From an uncultured bacterium (GTDB lineage Bacteria; Bacteroidota; Bacteroidia; Bacteroidales; Muribaculaceae), in contig CAJMNI010000053.1 in the NCBI GenBank assembly GCA_905214735.1, positions 1 to 13,791 on the forward strand: 13,791 nt of DNA. Reading direction: 5' to 3'. Shown here piece after piece: positions 1-7,330 of this stretch (positions within the stretch are counted from its first letter, which is position 1; each line of letters begins with the position of its first letter). The notes beneath the pieces were generated by a model. The model did not search any database and was not told where the DNA came from. It saw nothing but the letters and a program-made list of their open reading frames with translations. The position numbers and the translations under genes are program-made.

Positions 1-53
1 ACCTTATCACGCCGATGGTACTGCGAAAGCGGAAGAGTAGGTAATCGCCACCT
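1..53 (+). rRNA. rrf: 5S ribosomal RNA, 3' end (partial)
   Basis: This is the 3' part of a 5S rRNA gene whose 5' end lies outside the window. The segment CACGCCGATGGTACTGCGAA, followed by AGCGGAAGAGTAGGT, matches the conserved second half of bacterial 5S rRNA (helix IV/loop D region and the GAGAGTAGG-like segment). A GC-containing stretch that would close helix I comes next (about 45-53). A strong intrinsic terminator starts 9 nt later, as expected at the end of an rrn operon. The operon therefore reads left to right into this window. The exact mature 3' end is estimated. Confidence 0.9.
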
Positions 54-61
54 TTGAGAGA

Positions 62-93
62 AGACCTTGCATAGCGCAGGGTCTTTCTTTTTT
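62..93 (+). terminator. Intrinsic terminator of the rrn operon
   Basis: A 9-bp stem (AGACCTTGC at 62-70 with GCAGGGTCT at 76-84, one G-T wobble, loop ATAGC) is followed by the T-rich tract 85-93. This is a textbook rho-independent terminator directly behind 5S rRNA. Confidence 0.9.
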
Positions 94-145
94 ATATGCG
101 AAAGCGGAAGAGCAGTCGGGTTAAATCGGCGCCACTTTTGAGAGA

Positions 146-177
146 AGACCTTGCATAGCGCAGGGTCTTTCTTTTTT
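146..177 (+). terminator. Second copy of the rrn terminator
   Basis: Identical hairpin (stem-loop 146-168) and T-tract (169-177), in the first 84-bp repeat unit. Probably redundant behind the primary terminator. Confidence 0.8.
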
Positions 178-229
178 ATATGCGAAAGCGGAAGAGCAGT
201 CGGGTTAAATCGGCGCCACTTTTGAGAGA

Positions 230-261
230 AGACCTTGCATAGCGCAGGGTCTTTCTTTTTT
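230..261 (+). terminator. Third copy of the rrn terminator
   Basis: Identical hairpin (230-252) and T-tract (253-261), in the second 84-bp repeat unit. Confidence 0.8.
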
Positions 262-313
262 ACATGCGAAAGCGGAAGAGCAGTCGGGTTAAATCGGCGC
301 CACCTTTGAGAGA

Positions 314-345
314 AGACCTTGCATAGCGCAGGGTCTTTCTTTTTT
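314..345 (+). terminator. Fourth copy of the rrn terminator
   Basis: Identical hairpin (314-336) and T-tract (337-345), ending the array. Confidence 0.8.
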
Positions 346-379
346 GCGCGCTGTTTGCGCCTTGATTGCGTCTCTTTAT

Positions 380-511
380 GGCGCAATCTTTAGGCTTGCT
401 TTCTTTAGGCGCAATCGGCAGGCTTGCCCGGCGCGATCTGCTGGCTTTCCGGCGCAATCGGCAGGCTTGTTCGGCGCGATTGCGGGCTTGCCCGGGCGCT
501 AACAGGCTTGG
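380..511. repeat. Degenerate repeat, about 22-bp period
   Basis: The core GGCGC(A/G)AT(C/T) recurs at 380, 408, 430, 451 and 473, with a weaker unit near 494. Most copies are followed by a GGCTTG-like block (391, 421, 443, 464, 485). Spacing is 28, 22, 21, 22 and about 21 nt. It fills the gap between the rrn terminator array and the 3' end of the convergent nitroreductase gene. A 7-bp inverted repeat (GATTGCG at 364-370 with CGCAATC at 382-388) overlaps the first unit. No coding signal is convincing here; an open frame on the minus strand across 260-457 is only a by-product of the repeats. Confidence 0.7.
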
Positions 512-514
512 GGG

Positions 515-1027
515 TTAGAGATTGGTGACTGTCTCGGGGAGGGGCTTGCGGATCTCGTGGTTGGGGAGCGGGCCGGCTCCGGGGGCAGCGTAGCCGAGGT
601 CAAGAAGCATCAGGATCTCTTCGTTCTCGGGAAGGGAGAGCAGTTCGTGGAGCTTGTCCGGGTGAAAGCAGTTGACCCAGCAGGAGTCTACACCATCATC
701 GGCCGCGGCAAGCATGAGATGCGTGGCTACTATGGCTGCGTCTTCTATTCCCGACTGGCGTTTGCCGTCGGGATAGGTGTAGACGTTCTCTTTGTCGAAG
801 GCCACTATGAGCACTGTCGGCGCATTATAGCGGCAGGGCGTGGTTTCGTCGATCTTTTTCAAGGCTTCGGGCGATTCGGCCACATAGATGTGTTGCTCCT
901 GGAGATTCTTGGCTGTAGGAGCGAGTCGGCCGGCCTCAAGGATTCGTGTCAGTGTCTCCCGGTCAATCTTCCGGTCGCTGTATTTCTTGCATGAGTAGCG
1001 CTTTTGCGCCAGTTCTAAAAAGCTCAT
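515..1027 (-). CDS. Nitroreductase family protein
   Basis: A 170-residue flavoprotein of the FMN-dependent nitroreductase fold. Such enzymes use NAD(P)H to reduce nitro groups, quinones or enones in the cytoplasm; the natural substrate here cannot be told. The N-terminal FMN-phosphate-binding motif of the family (R-x-S-x-R/K) appears as R10-Y-S12-C-K14. It is followed by the helix ending APTAKNLQ (36-43) and the later LDLGY segment of the flavin-binding core. The length matches the short, single-domain branch of the family. The ATG at 1027 has no Shine-Dalgarno but an A-rich leader, usual for Bacteroidota. It lies 33 nt downstream of the C_GCAxxG_C_C gene on the same strand and is probably cotranscribed with it. 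It is convergent with the rrn operon. The family call is firm and the substrate unknown. Confidence 0.9.
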   Translation of the reverse strand: MSFLELAQKRYSCKKYSDRKIDRETLTRILEAGRLAPTAKNLQEQHIYVAESPEALKKIDETTPCRYNAPTVLIVAFDKENVYTYPDGKRQSGIEDAAIVATHLMLAAADDGVDSCWVNCFHPDKLHELLSLPENEEILMLLDLGYAAPGAGPLPNHEIRKPLPETVTNL

Positions 1028-1060
1028 ATCTGTTTTGTTTTTGGGTTACTATTGAATCTC

Positions 1061-1450
1061 TTATTCTTGCGCTTCGGCGAGGATCTCTTCGAGGAATTCG
1101 GAGGCGTCGGCCACGCAGTCGGGGCATGCGCGGAGGATACGGCCCGTTTCGCGCCCTTTGAGCTGTTTGCAGATCGTGGCGCCGTTACGCTGTTGAAATT
1201 TGTCGAGAAGCCGGGCCATGGCGGCGCGCGATTCGTTGCGGTCGGCGATGATGCCGCCGATCACCACACATGCGCCGGTGATGGCGCCGCATGTCCCTTC
1301 CATGTTCCCCATGCCGAGGCCGAAGCCTGATGTGAGTCTCATCATAGTGTCGCGGTCGATGCCGACGAGGTCGCAATATGTGCAGGCCACTGCCTGCGCG
1401 CAGTTGCAGCTTTTCTTAAGCTCCACTGCATCTTTGATTCTTGATTCCAT
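1061..1450 (-). CDS. C_GCAxxG_C_C family cysteine-rich protein
   Basis: A 129-residue protein of the C_GCAxxG_C_C family, small, probably redox-active proteins that occur in cysteine and selenocysteine versions and have no settled biochemical role. All signature positions are visible: the first cysteine in S-C15-N-C17-A, the central G52-T-C54-G55-A56-I-T-G59 block, C94, and the C109-P-D-C112 pair near the C-terminus. There is no in-frame TGA or selenocysteine signal, so this is the all-cysteine form. There is no signal peptide or membrane segment, so it is likely cytoplasmic. It is the first gene of a minus-strand pair with the nitroreductase, which suggests a shared role in redox or metal chemistry; that is inference from context only. 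A consensus promoter lies about 156 nt upstream. Confidence 0.88.
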   Translation of the reverse strand: MESRIKDAVELKKSCNCAQAVACTYCDLVGIDRDTMMRLTSGFGLGMGNMEGTCGAITGACVVIGGIIADRNESRAAMARLLDKFQQRNGATICKQLKGRETGRILRACPDCVADASEFLEEILAEAQE

Positions 1451-1506
1451 GTCAATCGGTTAGTTCAAAATTTTATATTGTCTTCCCTTTATAATCAACT
1501 TCCCCT

Positions 1507-1550
1507 GGAGTTCCCGGTTTTCAGACCGAAAATTTTAAGCCGGTAATTCC
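1507..1550. other. Imperfect stem-loop in the divergent leader region
   Basis: GGAGTTCCCGG (1507-1517) can pair with CCGGTAATTCC (1540-1550) with one mismatch and one G-T wobble on the plus strand. The pairing is weaker in the minus-strand transcript, because the wobble becomes A-C. It sits inside the roughly 150-nt 5' leader predicted for the C_GCAxxG_C_C gene. It matches no riboswitch class I recognise and may be meaningless. Confidence 0.3.
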
Positions 1551-1605
1551 CGGAGGGTCAGTTCCGATCGGGCTTAAGCCGAAATGAGGGAGCGGCCTTT
1601 TGTTG

Positions 1606-1637
1606 CAAAATTATTAAAAATCATGAAAATCTGCAAA
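1606..1637 (-). promoter_or_regulatory. Bacteroidota-type promoter for the redox gene pair
   Basis: On the minus strand, TTTG (1637-1634) is followed after exactly 20 nt by TAATTTTG (1613-1606). This is a perfect match to the Bacteroidota housekeeping consensus TTTG-N19-21-TAnnTTTG. Transcription would start near 1600 and give a leader of about 150 nt before the ATG at 1450. Confidence 0.7.
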
Positions 1638-1695
1638 CTCGGTCTATTGCAGAGGGTAGCCAAGGCGCAACTGCCGCAGGGGCGGGGCATTTTGA

Positions 1696-1727
1696 TTTGG
1701 GTAATTCATGGATTATATCTAAATTTG
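1696..1727 (+). promoter_or_regulatory. Bacteroidota-type promoter for the DUF2723 operon
   Basis: TTTG (1696-1699), 20 nt, then TAAATTTG (1720-1727) is a perfect consensus match on the plus strand. Transcription would begin near 1733, about 40 nt before the ATG at 1773. This settles the start choice: the longer open frame reaching back to 1584 would begin upstream of its own promoter. The opposite-strand promoter is 58 nt away, and both -7 elements are followed by CAAC. Confidence 0.8.
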
Positions 1728-1772
1728 CAACTTGTTAAATACCCCTCAGTTGAAACGAGTCGGTTTAGAAGA

Positions 1773-4700
1773 ATGATTACCAGAAAATATAACCTGATCA
1801 ACAATGTGACGGGATGGATAATATTCGCCATCGCCCTCGTCACCTATTGGCTCACTCTCGAGCCCACCGCGTCTTATTGGGACTGCGGCGAGTTTATCAT
1901 CCAGGCAGACAAACTTGAAGTGGGTCACCCGCCGGGCAACCCGATCTTCATGCTGACAGCGCGCTTCTTCGCCAATTTTGCCACCGATGCCGGGAGCATC
2001 TCGGTGATGGTCAACGCGATGAGCGGTCTTCTGTCGGCGCTGACAATCCTGCTGCTTTTCTGGACAATCACCCATCTCACGCGCCGGCTCATCGTCAGCG
2101 ATTCCGAGAAGGGAGAGCTGTCGCTTGCCAAATATATCGTGATTATGGGAGCCGGCGCCGTCGGAGCCCTTGCCTACACCTGGAGCGACACCTTCTGGTT
2201 CTCGGCAGTGGAAGGGGAGGTCTATGCCTTCTCCAGCTTCTGCACAGCCCTGGTGTTCTGGCTGATACTGAAATGGGAAAACCGGGCCGACGCTCCTCAT
2301 TCCGACCGCTATCTGATTCTGATAGCCTATGTGATCGGTATCTCGATCGCCGTCCACCTGCTCAACCTGCTGACGATTCCGGCCCTCGTGCTCGTGTTCG
2401 CCTACAGGAAATGGAAGGATATGAATCTGGTGAAGTCGCTTGTGGCGCTTCTGATATCCTTCGTGATCATCGTGCTGGTGCTCTTCGGCCTCGTGCCGGG
2501 CTTCATCAGAATGGCCCAGCAGTTCGAGCTTCTGTTTGTCAACGATTTCGGTCTCTCCTTCAACTCCGGCGCACTTGCCTACGCCCTCATAGCAGCCGCC
2601 GTGTTCATCTGGGCCATCTATGAATCGCGCCGCCAGAAGAGCGCCTTCCTCATGCGCCTGAGCTTCCTGCTCGCCGTCACGGTGAGCGGCATGCTTTTCA
2701 TCGGCTCCGGCTGGGTGATCGGCTGGGTGCTCACCATCGCGCTCGCCTTCTGGCTCTTCTCGCGCTATAGCTCGCCGCTGCCCACACGCGTGCTCAACGT
2801 GATCCTCTGGAGCATCGGCGTGATCTTCATCGGCTACTCCTCCTACGCCCTGATCCTGATCCGGTCGAGCGCCGACACCCCGATGAACCAGAACTCCCCC
2901 GACAACGTGTTCGACCTCGCCACCTACCTCAATCGCGAGCAATATGGCGAGACTCCGTTGCTTTATGGCGAGACTCTCTATTCCGGCCAGCAGAAACGAC
3001 TAACCGGCTCGAGCGAGGCCGTGGTAGGCTACGACGAGAACAACCAGGCAGTCACCGCCTCCGTGCCCGTATATGCTCCGGTGGTCAACGCCGGCAAGCC
3101 CCTTTACGCAAAAGGTGTGAAGGGTGCGCAGCCGCGTTCGGAATCCAACTTCCTTTCCCCTTCCGACATAGCCAACAATCAGAAGCTCTCCGAGCGCGAA
3201 GGTGATTACTACGTGAAGAAAGATTACAAGCCCGAGGCAGTGATGAACCCCGAGCTCAACATGCTCTTCCCGCGCATCTACAGCCGTCAGCACCGCAGCT
3301 ATTACAAGCAGTGGGTCAACCTCGACACGGTGCCCGACAATCTGGTGGAGATCAACGCCATCGACGAAGAGGGGAACACGGTGCCTGAATACGACACCTA
3401 CGGCCAGCCCGTGCAGAACCCTGTGACCGGCGAGATCACCTTCCCGCAGAAGATAGGGTATAAGCCCACCTTCTCGCAGAATCTCGCCTACTTCTTCAAC
3501 TATCAGCTCGTCCACATGTATTTCCGCTATTTCATGTGGAACTTCGCCGGGCGTCAGAACGACATCAACAACCAGAACGGCGAACTCGACGCCGGCAACT
3601 GGATCAGCGGCATCCCCTTCATCGACAACGCCCGCCTCGGCGACCAGAGCCTTCTGCCCGACGACCTGGGCAAGAACAACAAGGGACACAACACCTTCTA
3701 CATGCTTCCGCTCCTTCTCGGACTTCTCGGCCTCATCTGGCAGGCCTTCGAAGGAAAGAGGGGCATCGAGCAGTTCTGGGTGGTGTTCTTCCTCTTCTTC
3801 ATGACGGGAGTCGCCATCGTGCTCTATCTCAACCAGCCGCCTATGCAGCCGCGCGAGCGCGATTATGCCTACGCCGGATCGTTCTATGCCTTTGCCATCT
3901 GGATCGGCCTCGGAGTCGCCGCGCTCTATAAGCTGCTGCTGCGCATCAACAAGCTGCAGCCCACCTACGCCGCCGCAATCGCCGCCGTCGTCGGCCTCGT
4001 GATCCCGGCGCAGATGGTCAGCCAGACCTGGGACGACCACGACCGCAGCCGCCGCTACGCAGCCCGCGACTTCGCGATCAACTATCTCAACAGCCTCGAG
4101 CCGAACGCAATAGTCTTCTGCAACGGCGACAACGACACCTTCCCCCTCTGGTATGCCCAGGAAGTCGAAGGAGTGCGTCCCGACGTGAAGATCATCAACC
4201 TCAGCTATCTGGCCTCCGACTGGTATGCCAACCAGATGCGCAAAGACAGCTACACCAAAAACCATGTCGACTTCACCGCCAAGCCGGCCGACATAGCCTA
4301 CGGCGCGATGGATGTGACCGTTCTCCCGCAGGAGACCGCCCCGGTCGACCTGCTGCAGAGCCTCAAGCTCCTTTACAGCCGCCAGACCTTCGACACGCTC
4401 AACAACTATCCGCAGCTCCTCTCGAGCGTCGTTACGATTCCGGTCGACAAGGAGGCAGTCGTGAAGCGCGGTCTCGTGCTTCCGAAAGACACTGCCAACA
4501 TTGTCAACGAAATCGTGATCGACCTGGGTAACACCACCTCCTATCAGCAGAAAGGCTACATCAGCCTGAGCGAGATCCTGATGCTCGACATCATCGCCAC
4601 CAACGCCGCCGAAGGCTGGCCGCGCCCGATCTACTGGTGCTCCACCGTAGGCCAGGAATATCACCTCGGTCTCTCCAACTATATGCGCGGAGTCGGCATG

Positions 4701-5612
4701 ACCCATCAGCTTCTGCCGACCATGCAGGAGGGGCTGCCGGCGCGCACCGACAAGGCCTACGGAGTAGTGTCGCGTTATCTATGGGGCGGCGCAGACAACG
4801 CCAAACCGCCATATTTCGACGAGACCGCCCGCCGCATGCTCGTCTCGACGCGCACCTCGATTCTCGACGTGGCCAACGAGCTTCTGCTTGAAGGCGACCT
4901 GCTCAAAGAGGGGGGCGACATGAAGGGAGCGACACAATGCTGGAACAAGGCTCTCCAGATGGCCCGTCTGATCCAGAAGCGGCTCCCGGAGACTACAGCG
5001 CCCAACACATTCTATGTGGCGCTCAACCTCGCCGAAGTCGTCGGCACAGTCGGCGAACGTCTCGGCGACCGCAAGCTCACCTCCGAAGCCGCCACAATGT
5101 TGCTGGGAACAATCGCCCGCTATTCGCAATATGTCAGATACAACAGGGCAGTAAGCTACGCCTTCGGCAATCCGGCGCTCACTCCCGAATCGCAGGCCAT
5201 GCCCTATCAGCTCTACAGCCTGATCGAGCTCTACGACCGCTTCGGCGGCAACAAGCAGAAGCTCGATTCGACTCTCGGCCGGTTCGGCATCAAGCGCGAG
5301 GAGCTCAAGAAGCTTTATGAGGCGGCCTATGGTTCCGGCGTCGGTTCCGACGTGAGCGAATCCGATCTCGTCAACGAGCTTGCCGCCGCAGCCGTGGTGG
5401 TCAACAACCTCGCCAAGATGAGTCCTGAAGAATATGCCGCCCAGTCGGACGACGACCGTTATATCGACTCGATATTCTACTCGGCCTACGAGCAATATGT
5501 GAAATATGGCGTGACGAAAGAGGCGCTCGACGCCGATCCGTCGATCGGCAGCGTCGACCTCGCCCGCAGCAAGCGCATCAGCGAAGAATATCTGGCCAAG
5601 CATCCGCAGTGA
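1773..5612 (+). CDS. DUF2723 (TMEM260-like) multi-spanning membrane protein, putative GT-C glycosyltransferase
   Basis: A 1279-residue integral membrane protein, starting MITRKYNLIN. The N-terminal 360 or so residues are highly hydrophobic with about 8-9 transmembrane segments (the first at 14-29). The first outer loop holds W36-D-C-G-E40-F and H52-P-P-G55, the DUF2723 hallmark. The acidic residues D37/E40 sit where GT-C enzymes such as PMT place their catalytic or metal-binding acids. FWFSAVEGEVYA (141-152) is a second recognisable block. A soluble stretch (about 368-640) is followed by more membrane segments (about 642-760) around QPPMQPRERDY (688-698). A soluble C-terminal part carries N784-G-D-N-D-T-F-P-L and later helical, TPR-like sequence. 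Known: the animal relative TMEM260 is a protein O-mannosyltransferase. Inferred: this protein transfers a sugar at the periplasmic face, perhaps in Bacteroidota protein O-glycosylation. Donor and acceptor are unknown. First gene of a four-gene operon. Confidence 0.85.
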   Translation: MITRKYNLINNVTGWIIFAIALVTYWLTLEPTASYWDCGEFIIQADKLEVGHPPGNPIFMLTARFFANFATDAGSISVMVNAMSGLLSALTILLLFWTITHLTRRLIVSDSEKGELSLAKYIVIMGAGAVGALAYTWSDTFWFSAVEGEVYAFSSFCTALVFWLILKWENRADAPHSDRYLILIAYVIGISIAVHLLNLLTIPALVLVFAYRKWKDMNLVKSLVALLISFVIIVLVLFGLVPGFIRMAQQFELLFVNDFGLSFNSGALAYALIAAAVFIWAIYESRRQKSAFLMRLSFLLAVTVSGMLFIGSGWVIGWVLTIALAFWLFSRYSSPLPTRVLNVILWSIGVIFIGYSSYALILIRSSADTPMNQNSPDNVFDLATYLNREQYGETPLLYGETLYSGQQKRLTGSSEAVVGYDENNQAVTASVPVYAPVVNAGKPLYAKGVKGAQPRSESNFLSPSDIANNQKLSEREGDYYVKKDYKPEAVMNPELNMLFPRIYSRQHRSYYKQWVNLDTVPDNLVEINAIDEEGNTVPEYDTYGQPVQNPVTGEITFPQKIGYKPTFSQNLAYFFNYQLVHMYFRYFMWNFAGRQNDINNQNGELDAGNWISGIPFIDNARLGDQSLLPDDLGKNNKGHNTFYMLPLLLGLLGLIWQAFEGKRGIEQFWVVFFLFFMTGVAIVLYLNQPPMQPRERDYAYAGSFYAFAIWIGLGVAALYKLLLRINKLQPTYAAAIAAVVGLVIPAQMVSQTWDDHDRSRRYAARDFAINYLNSLEPNAIVFCNGDNDTFPLWYAQEVEGVRPDVKIINLSYLASDWYANQMRKDSYTKNHVDFTAKPADIAYGAMDVTVLPQETAPVDLLQSLKLLYSRQTFDTLNNYPQLLSSVVTIPVDKEAVVKRGLVLPKDTANIVNEIVIDLGNTTSYQQKGYISLSEILMLDIIATNAAEGWPRPIYWCSTVGQEYHLGLSNYMRGVGMTHQLLPTMQEGLPARTDKAYGVVSRYLWGGADNAKPPYFDETARRMLVSTRTSILDVANELLLEGDLLKEGGDMKGATQCWNKALQMARLIQKRLPETTAPNTFYVALNLAEVVGTVGERLGDRKLTSEAATMLLGTIARYSQYVRYNRAVSYAFGNPALTPESQAMPYQLYSLIELYDRFGGNKQKLDSTLGRFGIKREELKKLYEAAYGSGVGSDVSESDLVNELAAAAVVVNNLAKMSPEEYAAQSDDDRYIDSIFYSAYEQYVKYGVTKEALDADPSIGSVDLARSKRISEEYLAKHPQ

Positions 5613-5628
5613 TGACCCGTAAAGAGAT

Positions 5629-6303
5629 ATGACTGAGAAAGAGAAGTCGATGAAGCGCTATTTCTGGCGCAAATGGATAGAATGTCCGCCGAAGCTTTTC
5701 CGGAAGCTCTATTATCGCGGAGTTTTCCGGATAAAGGAGCCCGACGGGGCGCGGACCATCTATCTCACCTTCGACGACGGTCCCATCCCGGAGTCGACGC
5801 CGTGGGTGCTCGACACCCTCGACCGCTTCGGCATCAAGGCCACTTTCTTCATGGTGGGCGACAACGTGCGCCGCAACCCCGAGCTTTACGAGGAGGTGGT
5901 GCGTCGCGGCCACAGGGTCGGAAATCACACGATGCATCATCTTCGCGGCTCGCGCGTCACGACGCGACGCCTTGTGAAAGATGTGAAGGAGGCCGCCAAT
6001 TATATCGACAGCACCCTCTTCCGGCCGCCCCACGGCTGGATGCGCACCGGCCAGACCGAGCTGATCCACCGGAAATACCGCATCATCATGTTTGATCTGG
6101 TCACCCGCGACTATTCCTCGCTGCTGACCGCCGCCGACGTAGTGGAAAACGTGAAGAAATATGCCCGGCCCGGCTCGATCATAGTCTTTCACGACTCGCT
6201 GAAGAGCCTGCCGCGCATCCGCGAGGCGCTCCCCGAATCCCTGCAGTGGCTCCTCGACCAGGGGTATGAATTCCGGTTGCTCGAGCCGAAGAAGAAAAAA
6301 TGA
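5629..6303 (+). CDS. Polysaccharide deacetylase family protein (NodB homology domain)
   Basis: A 224-residue carbohydrate esterase 4 type enzyme that would remove N- or O-acetyl groups from a sugar using a divalent metal. All catalytic motifs are present: T47-F-D49-D50-G (base and metal ligand), H100-T-M-H-H104 (metal ligands), R132-P-P-H-G136, a D161-Y in the place of the usual DxW-like motif, and I-V-F-H188-D (catalytic histidine). The NodB domain starts almost immediately. The roughly 40 residues before it are basic and aromatic, with no signal peptide or transmembrane helix, so it is probably cytoplasmic or membrane-associated. A second ATG at 5650 (MKRYFW) is an equally plausible start. 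It begins 16 nt after the DUF2723 stop, so it is surely cotranscribed. The substrate is unknown; a lipid-linked sugar used by the neighbouring GT-C-like protein is a reasonable guess. Confidence 0.9.
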   Translation: MTEKEKSMKRYFWRKWIECPPKLFRKLYYRGVFRIKEPDGARTIYLTFDDGPIPESTPWVLDTLDRFGIKATFFMVGDNVRRNPELYEEVVRRGHRVGNHTMHHLRGSRVTTRRLVKDVKEAANYIDSTLFRPPHGWMRTGQTELIHRKYRIIMFDLVTRDYSSLLTAADVVENVKKYARPGSIIVFHDSLKSLPRIREALPESLQWLLDQGYEFRLLEPKKKK

Positions 6304-6310
6304 ATAGCCA

Positions 6311-7330
6311 ATGACTGAAGTTCAAGAGATAAAGAAAGTGCTTGTGGTCGGCGCCGGCGGCTTCGTCGGCGGTTTCCTCGTGGAGGAGGCGCTCAGAAGA
6401 GGCTGGCAAGTGTGGGCCGGGGTGCGCTCGTCGACGAGCCGCGCCTACCTGACCGACAGCCGCATCCGGTTTGTGGAACTCGATTTCGAAACCCCCGAAT
6501 CGCTCGCCGCGTCGCTCCGCTCGGCAATGCCAGAGGGAAAATGGGACTATATCGTCTATAATCTCGGCGCGACGAAGGTGAGACGTTACGCCGACTTCTC
6601 CCGCATCAACTACGATTATCTCCGTTACTTCACGGGCGCACTCGCCCAGTCCGGACTCGTTCCCGAAAAATTCCTCTATATGAGCTCACTTTCGGCGATG
6701 GGCACCTTGAAAAAGGGGGTGGAGGAATATACCGAGGATATCATTCCGGCTCCCAACACGCGCTATGGCGTCTCCAAGCTCAAGGCGGAGACCTGGCTTG
6801 CCACCGCCGGAATCCCCTATATCATATTCCGGCCCACGGGCATCTACGGTCCGCGCGACCATGACTATTACCTCGAATTCAAATCGCTCGCAAAAGGGTT
6901 TGACTTCCAGGTAGGCTTCCGGAAGCAGACGCTCACCTTCCTCTATGTGGAGGATCTTGCCCGCGCGGTTTGCGACGCCCTCGAGCGGTCGGCCACCGAC
7001 ACCGTCTATATCCTCTCCGAACCGCGCAACTACACCCAGAAGCAGTTTCGCAAGATAGTGAAGAAAGGGCTCGGCCAGAAGTTTGTCCTTCCGGTGAAGC
7101 TTCCGCTATGGATGGTGAGGTTCGTATCCTTCTTCGCCGAGAAATATGGGGTGGCAGTGGGGAAACCCTCCACTCTCAACCGCGACAAATGCCGCATACT
7201 GAGCCAGCGCAACTGGAGCGCGTCGACGGCGAAGGCCGCCGAAGGATTCGGGTTTTCGCCTCGTGTCTTCCTTCAGGACGGGGTGGAGAGATCGATTGAA
7301 TGGTATCGCAAGGAGGGCTGGCTGAAATGA
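6311..7330 (+). CDS. NAD(P)-dependent epimerase/dehydratase (extended SDR)
   Basis: A 339-residue extended short-chain dehydrogenase/reductase. The N-terminal Rossmann motif is G14-A-G-G17-F-V-G20. The catalytic residues are S125/S126 (YMSSLSAMG) and Y152-G-V-S-K156, and the substrate-side segment RPTGIYGPRDHDYY follows the usual RPxxxYGPR pattern of sugar-nucleotide epimerases. These enzymes epimerise, dehydrate or reduce nucleotide sugars, or reduce isoprenoid or steroid-like substrates; this one cannot be assigned more precisely. It begins 7 nt after the deacetylase stop and its own stop overlaps the next start, so it is an integral operon member. No signal peptide, so cytoplasmic. Confidence 0.88.
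   Translation: MTEVQEIKKVLVVGAGGFVGGFLVEEALRRGWQVWAGVRSSTSRAYLTDSRIRFVELDFETPESLAASLRSAMPEGKWDYIVYNLGATKVRRYADFSRINYDYLRYFTGALAQSGLVPEKFLYMSSLSAMGTLKKGVEEYTEDIIPAPNTRYGVSKLKAETWLATAGIPYIIFRPTGIYGPRDHDYYLEFKSLAKGFDFQVGFRKQTLTFLYVEDLARAVCDALERSATDTVYILSEPRNYTQKQFRKIVKKGLGQKFVLPVKLPLWMVRFVSFFAEKYGVAVGKPSTLNRDKCRILSQRNWSASTAKAAEGFGFSPRVFLQDGVERSIEWYRKEGWLK

Larger units (their letters stand above)
97..345 (+). repeat. Tandem array of 5S-tail plus terminator units, 84-bp period
   Basis: Three near-identical units begin at 97, 181 and 265, each with TGCGAAAGCGG. Every unit carries a copy of the 5S rRNA 3' portion, the sequence GAGAG, the complete terminator hairpin and its T-tract; the last unit ends at 345 without the 3-4 nt spacer. 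The genuine 5S gene contains the related segment from 22 to 96, which is 9 nt shorter. Its tail reads AGTAGGTAATCGCCACC where the repeats read AGCAGTCGGGTTAAATCGGC followed by GCCAC. The units are therefore copies of one another but derive from a variant tail. Few differences separate them (CACTTTTG in the first two and CACCTTTG in the third; TATA versus TACA spacer), which points to recent amplification. The array makes no protein and no complete 5S. Confidence 0.9.

Noticed and set aside
1..345. CRISPR array
   Set aside because: The 84-bp units follow one another without variable spacers and consist of 5S tail plus terminator.
260..457. Small basic protein on the minus strand
   Set aside because: The frame is made of the tandem and degenerate repeats and has no initiation or family signal.
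1584..1772. N-terminal extension of the DUF2723 protein by 63 residues
   Set aside because: It crosses the consensus promoter at 1696-1727. The family's first membrane helix and WDCGEF motif fit the start at 1773.
3000..4706. A 568-codon open frame on the minus strand, with a similar one at 1746-2942
   Set aside because: Both are antisense shadows of the DUF2723 gene, with no domain pattern and no promoter.
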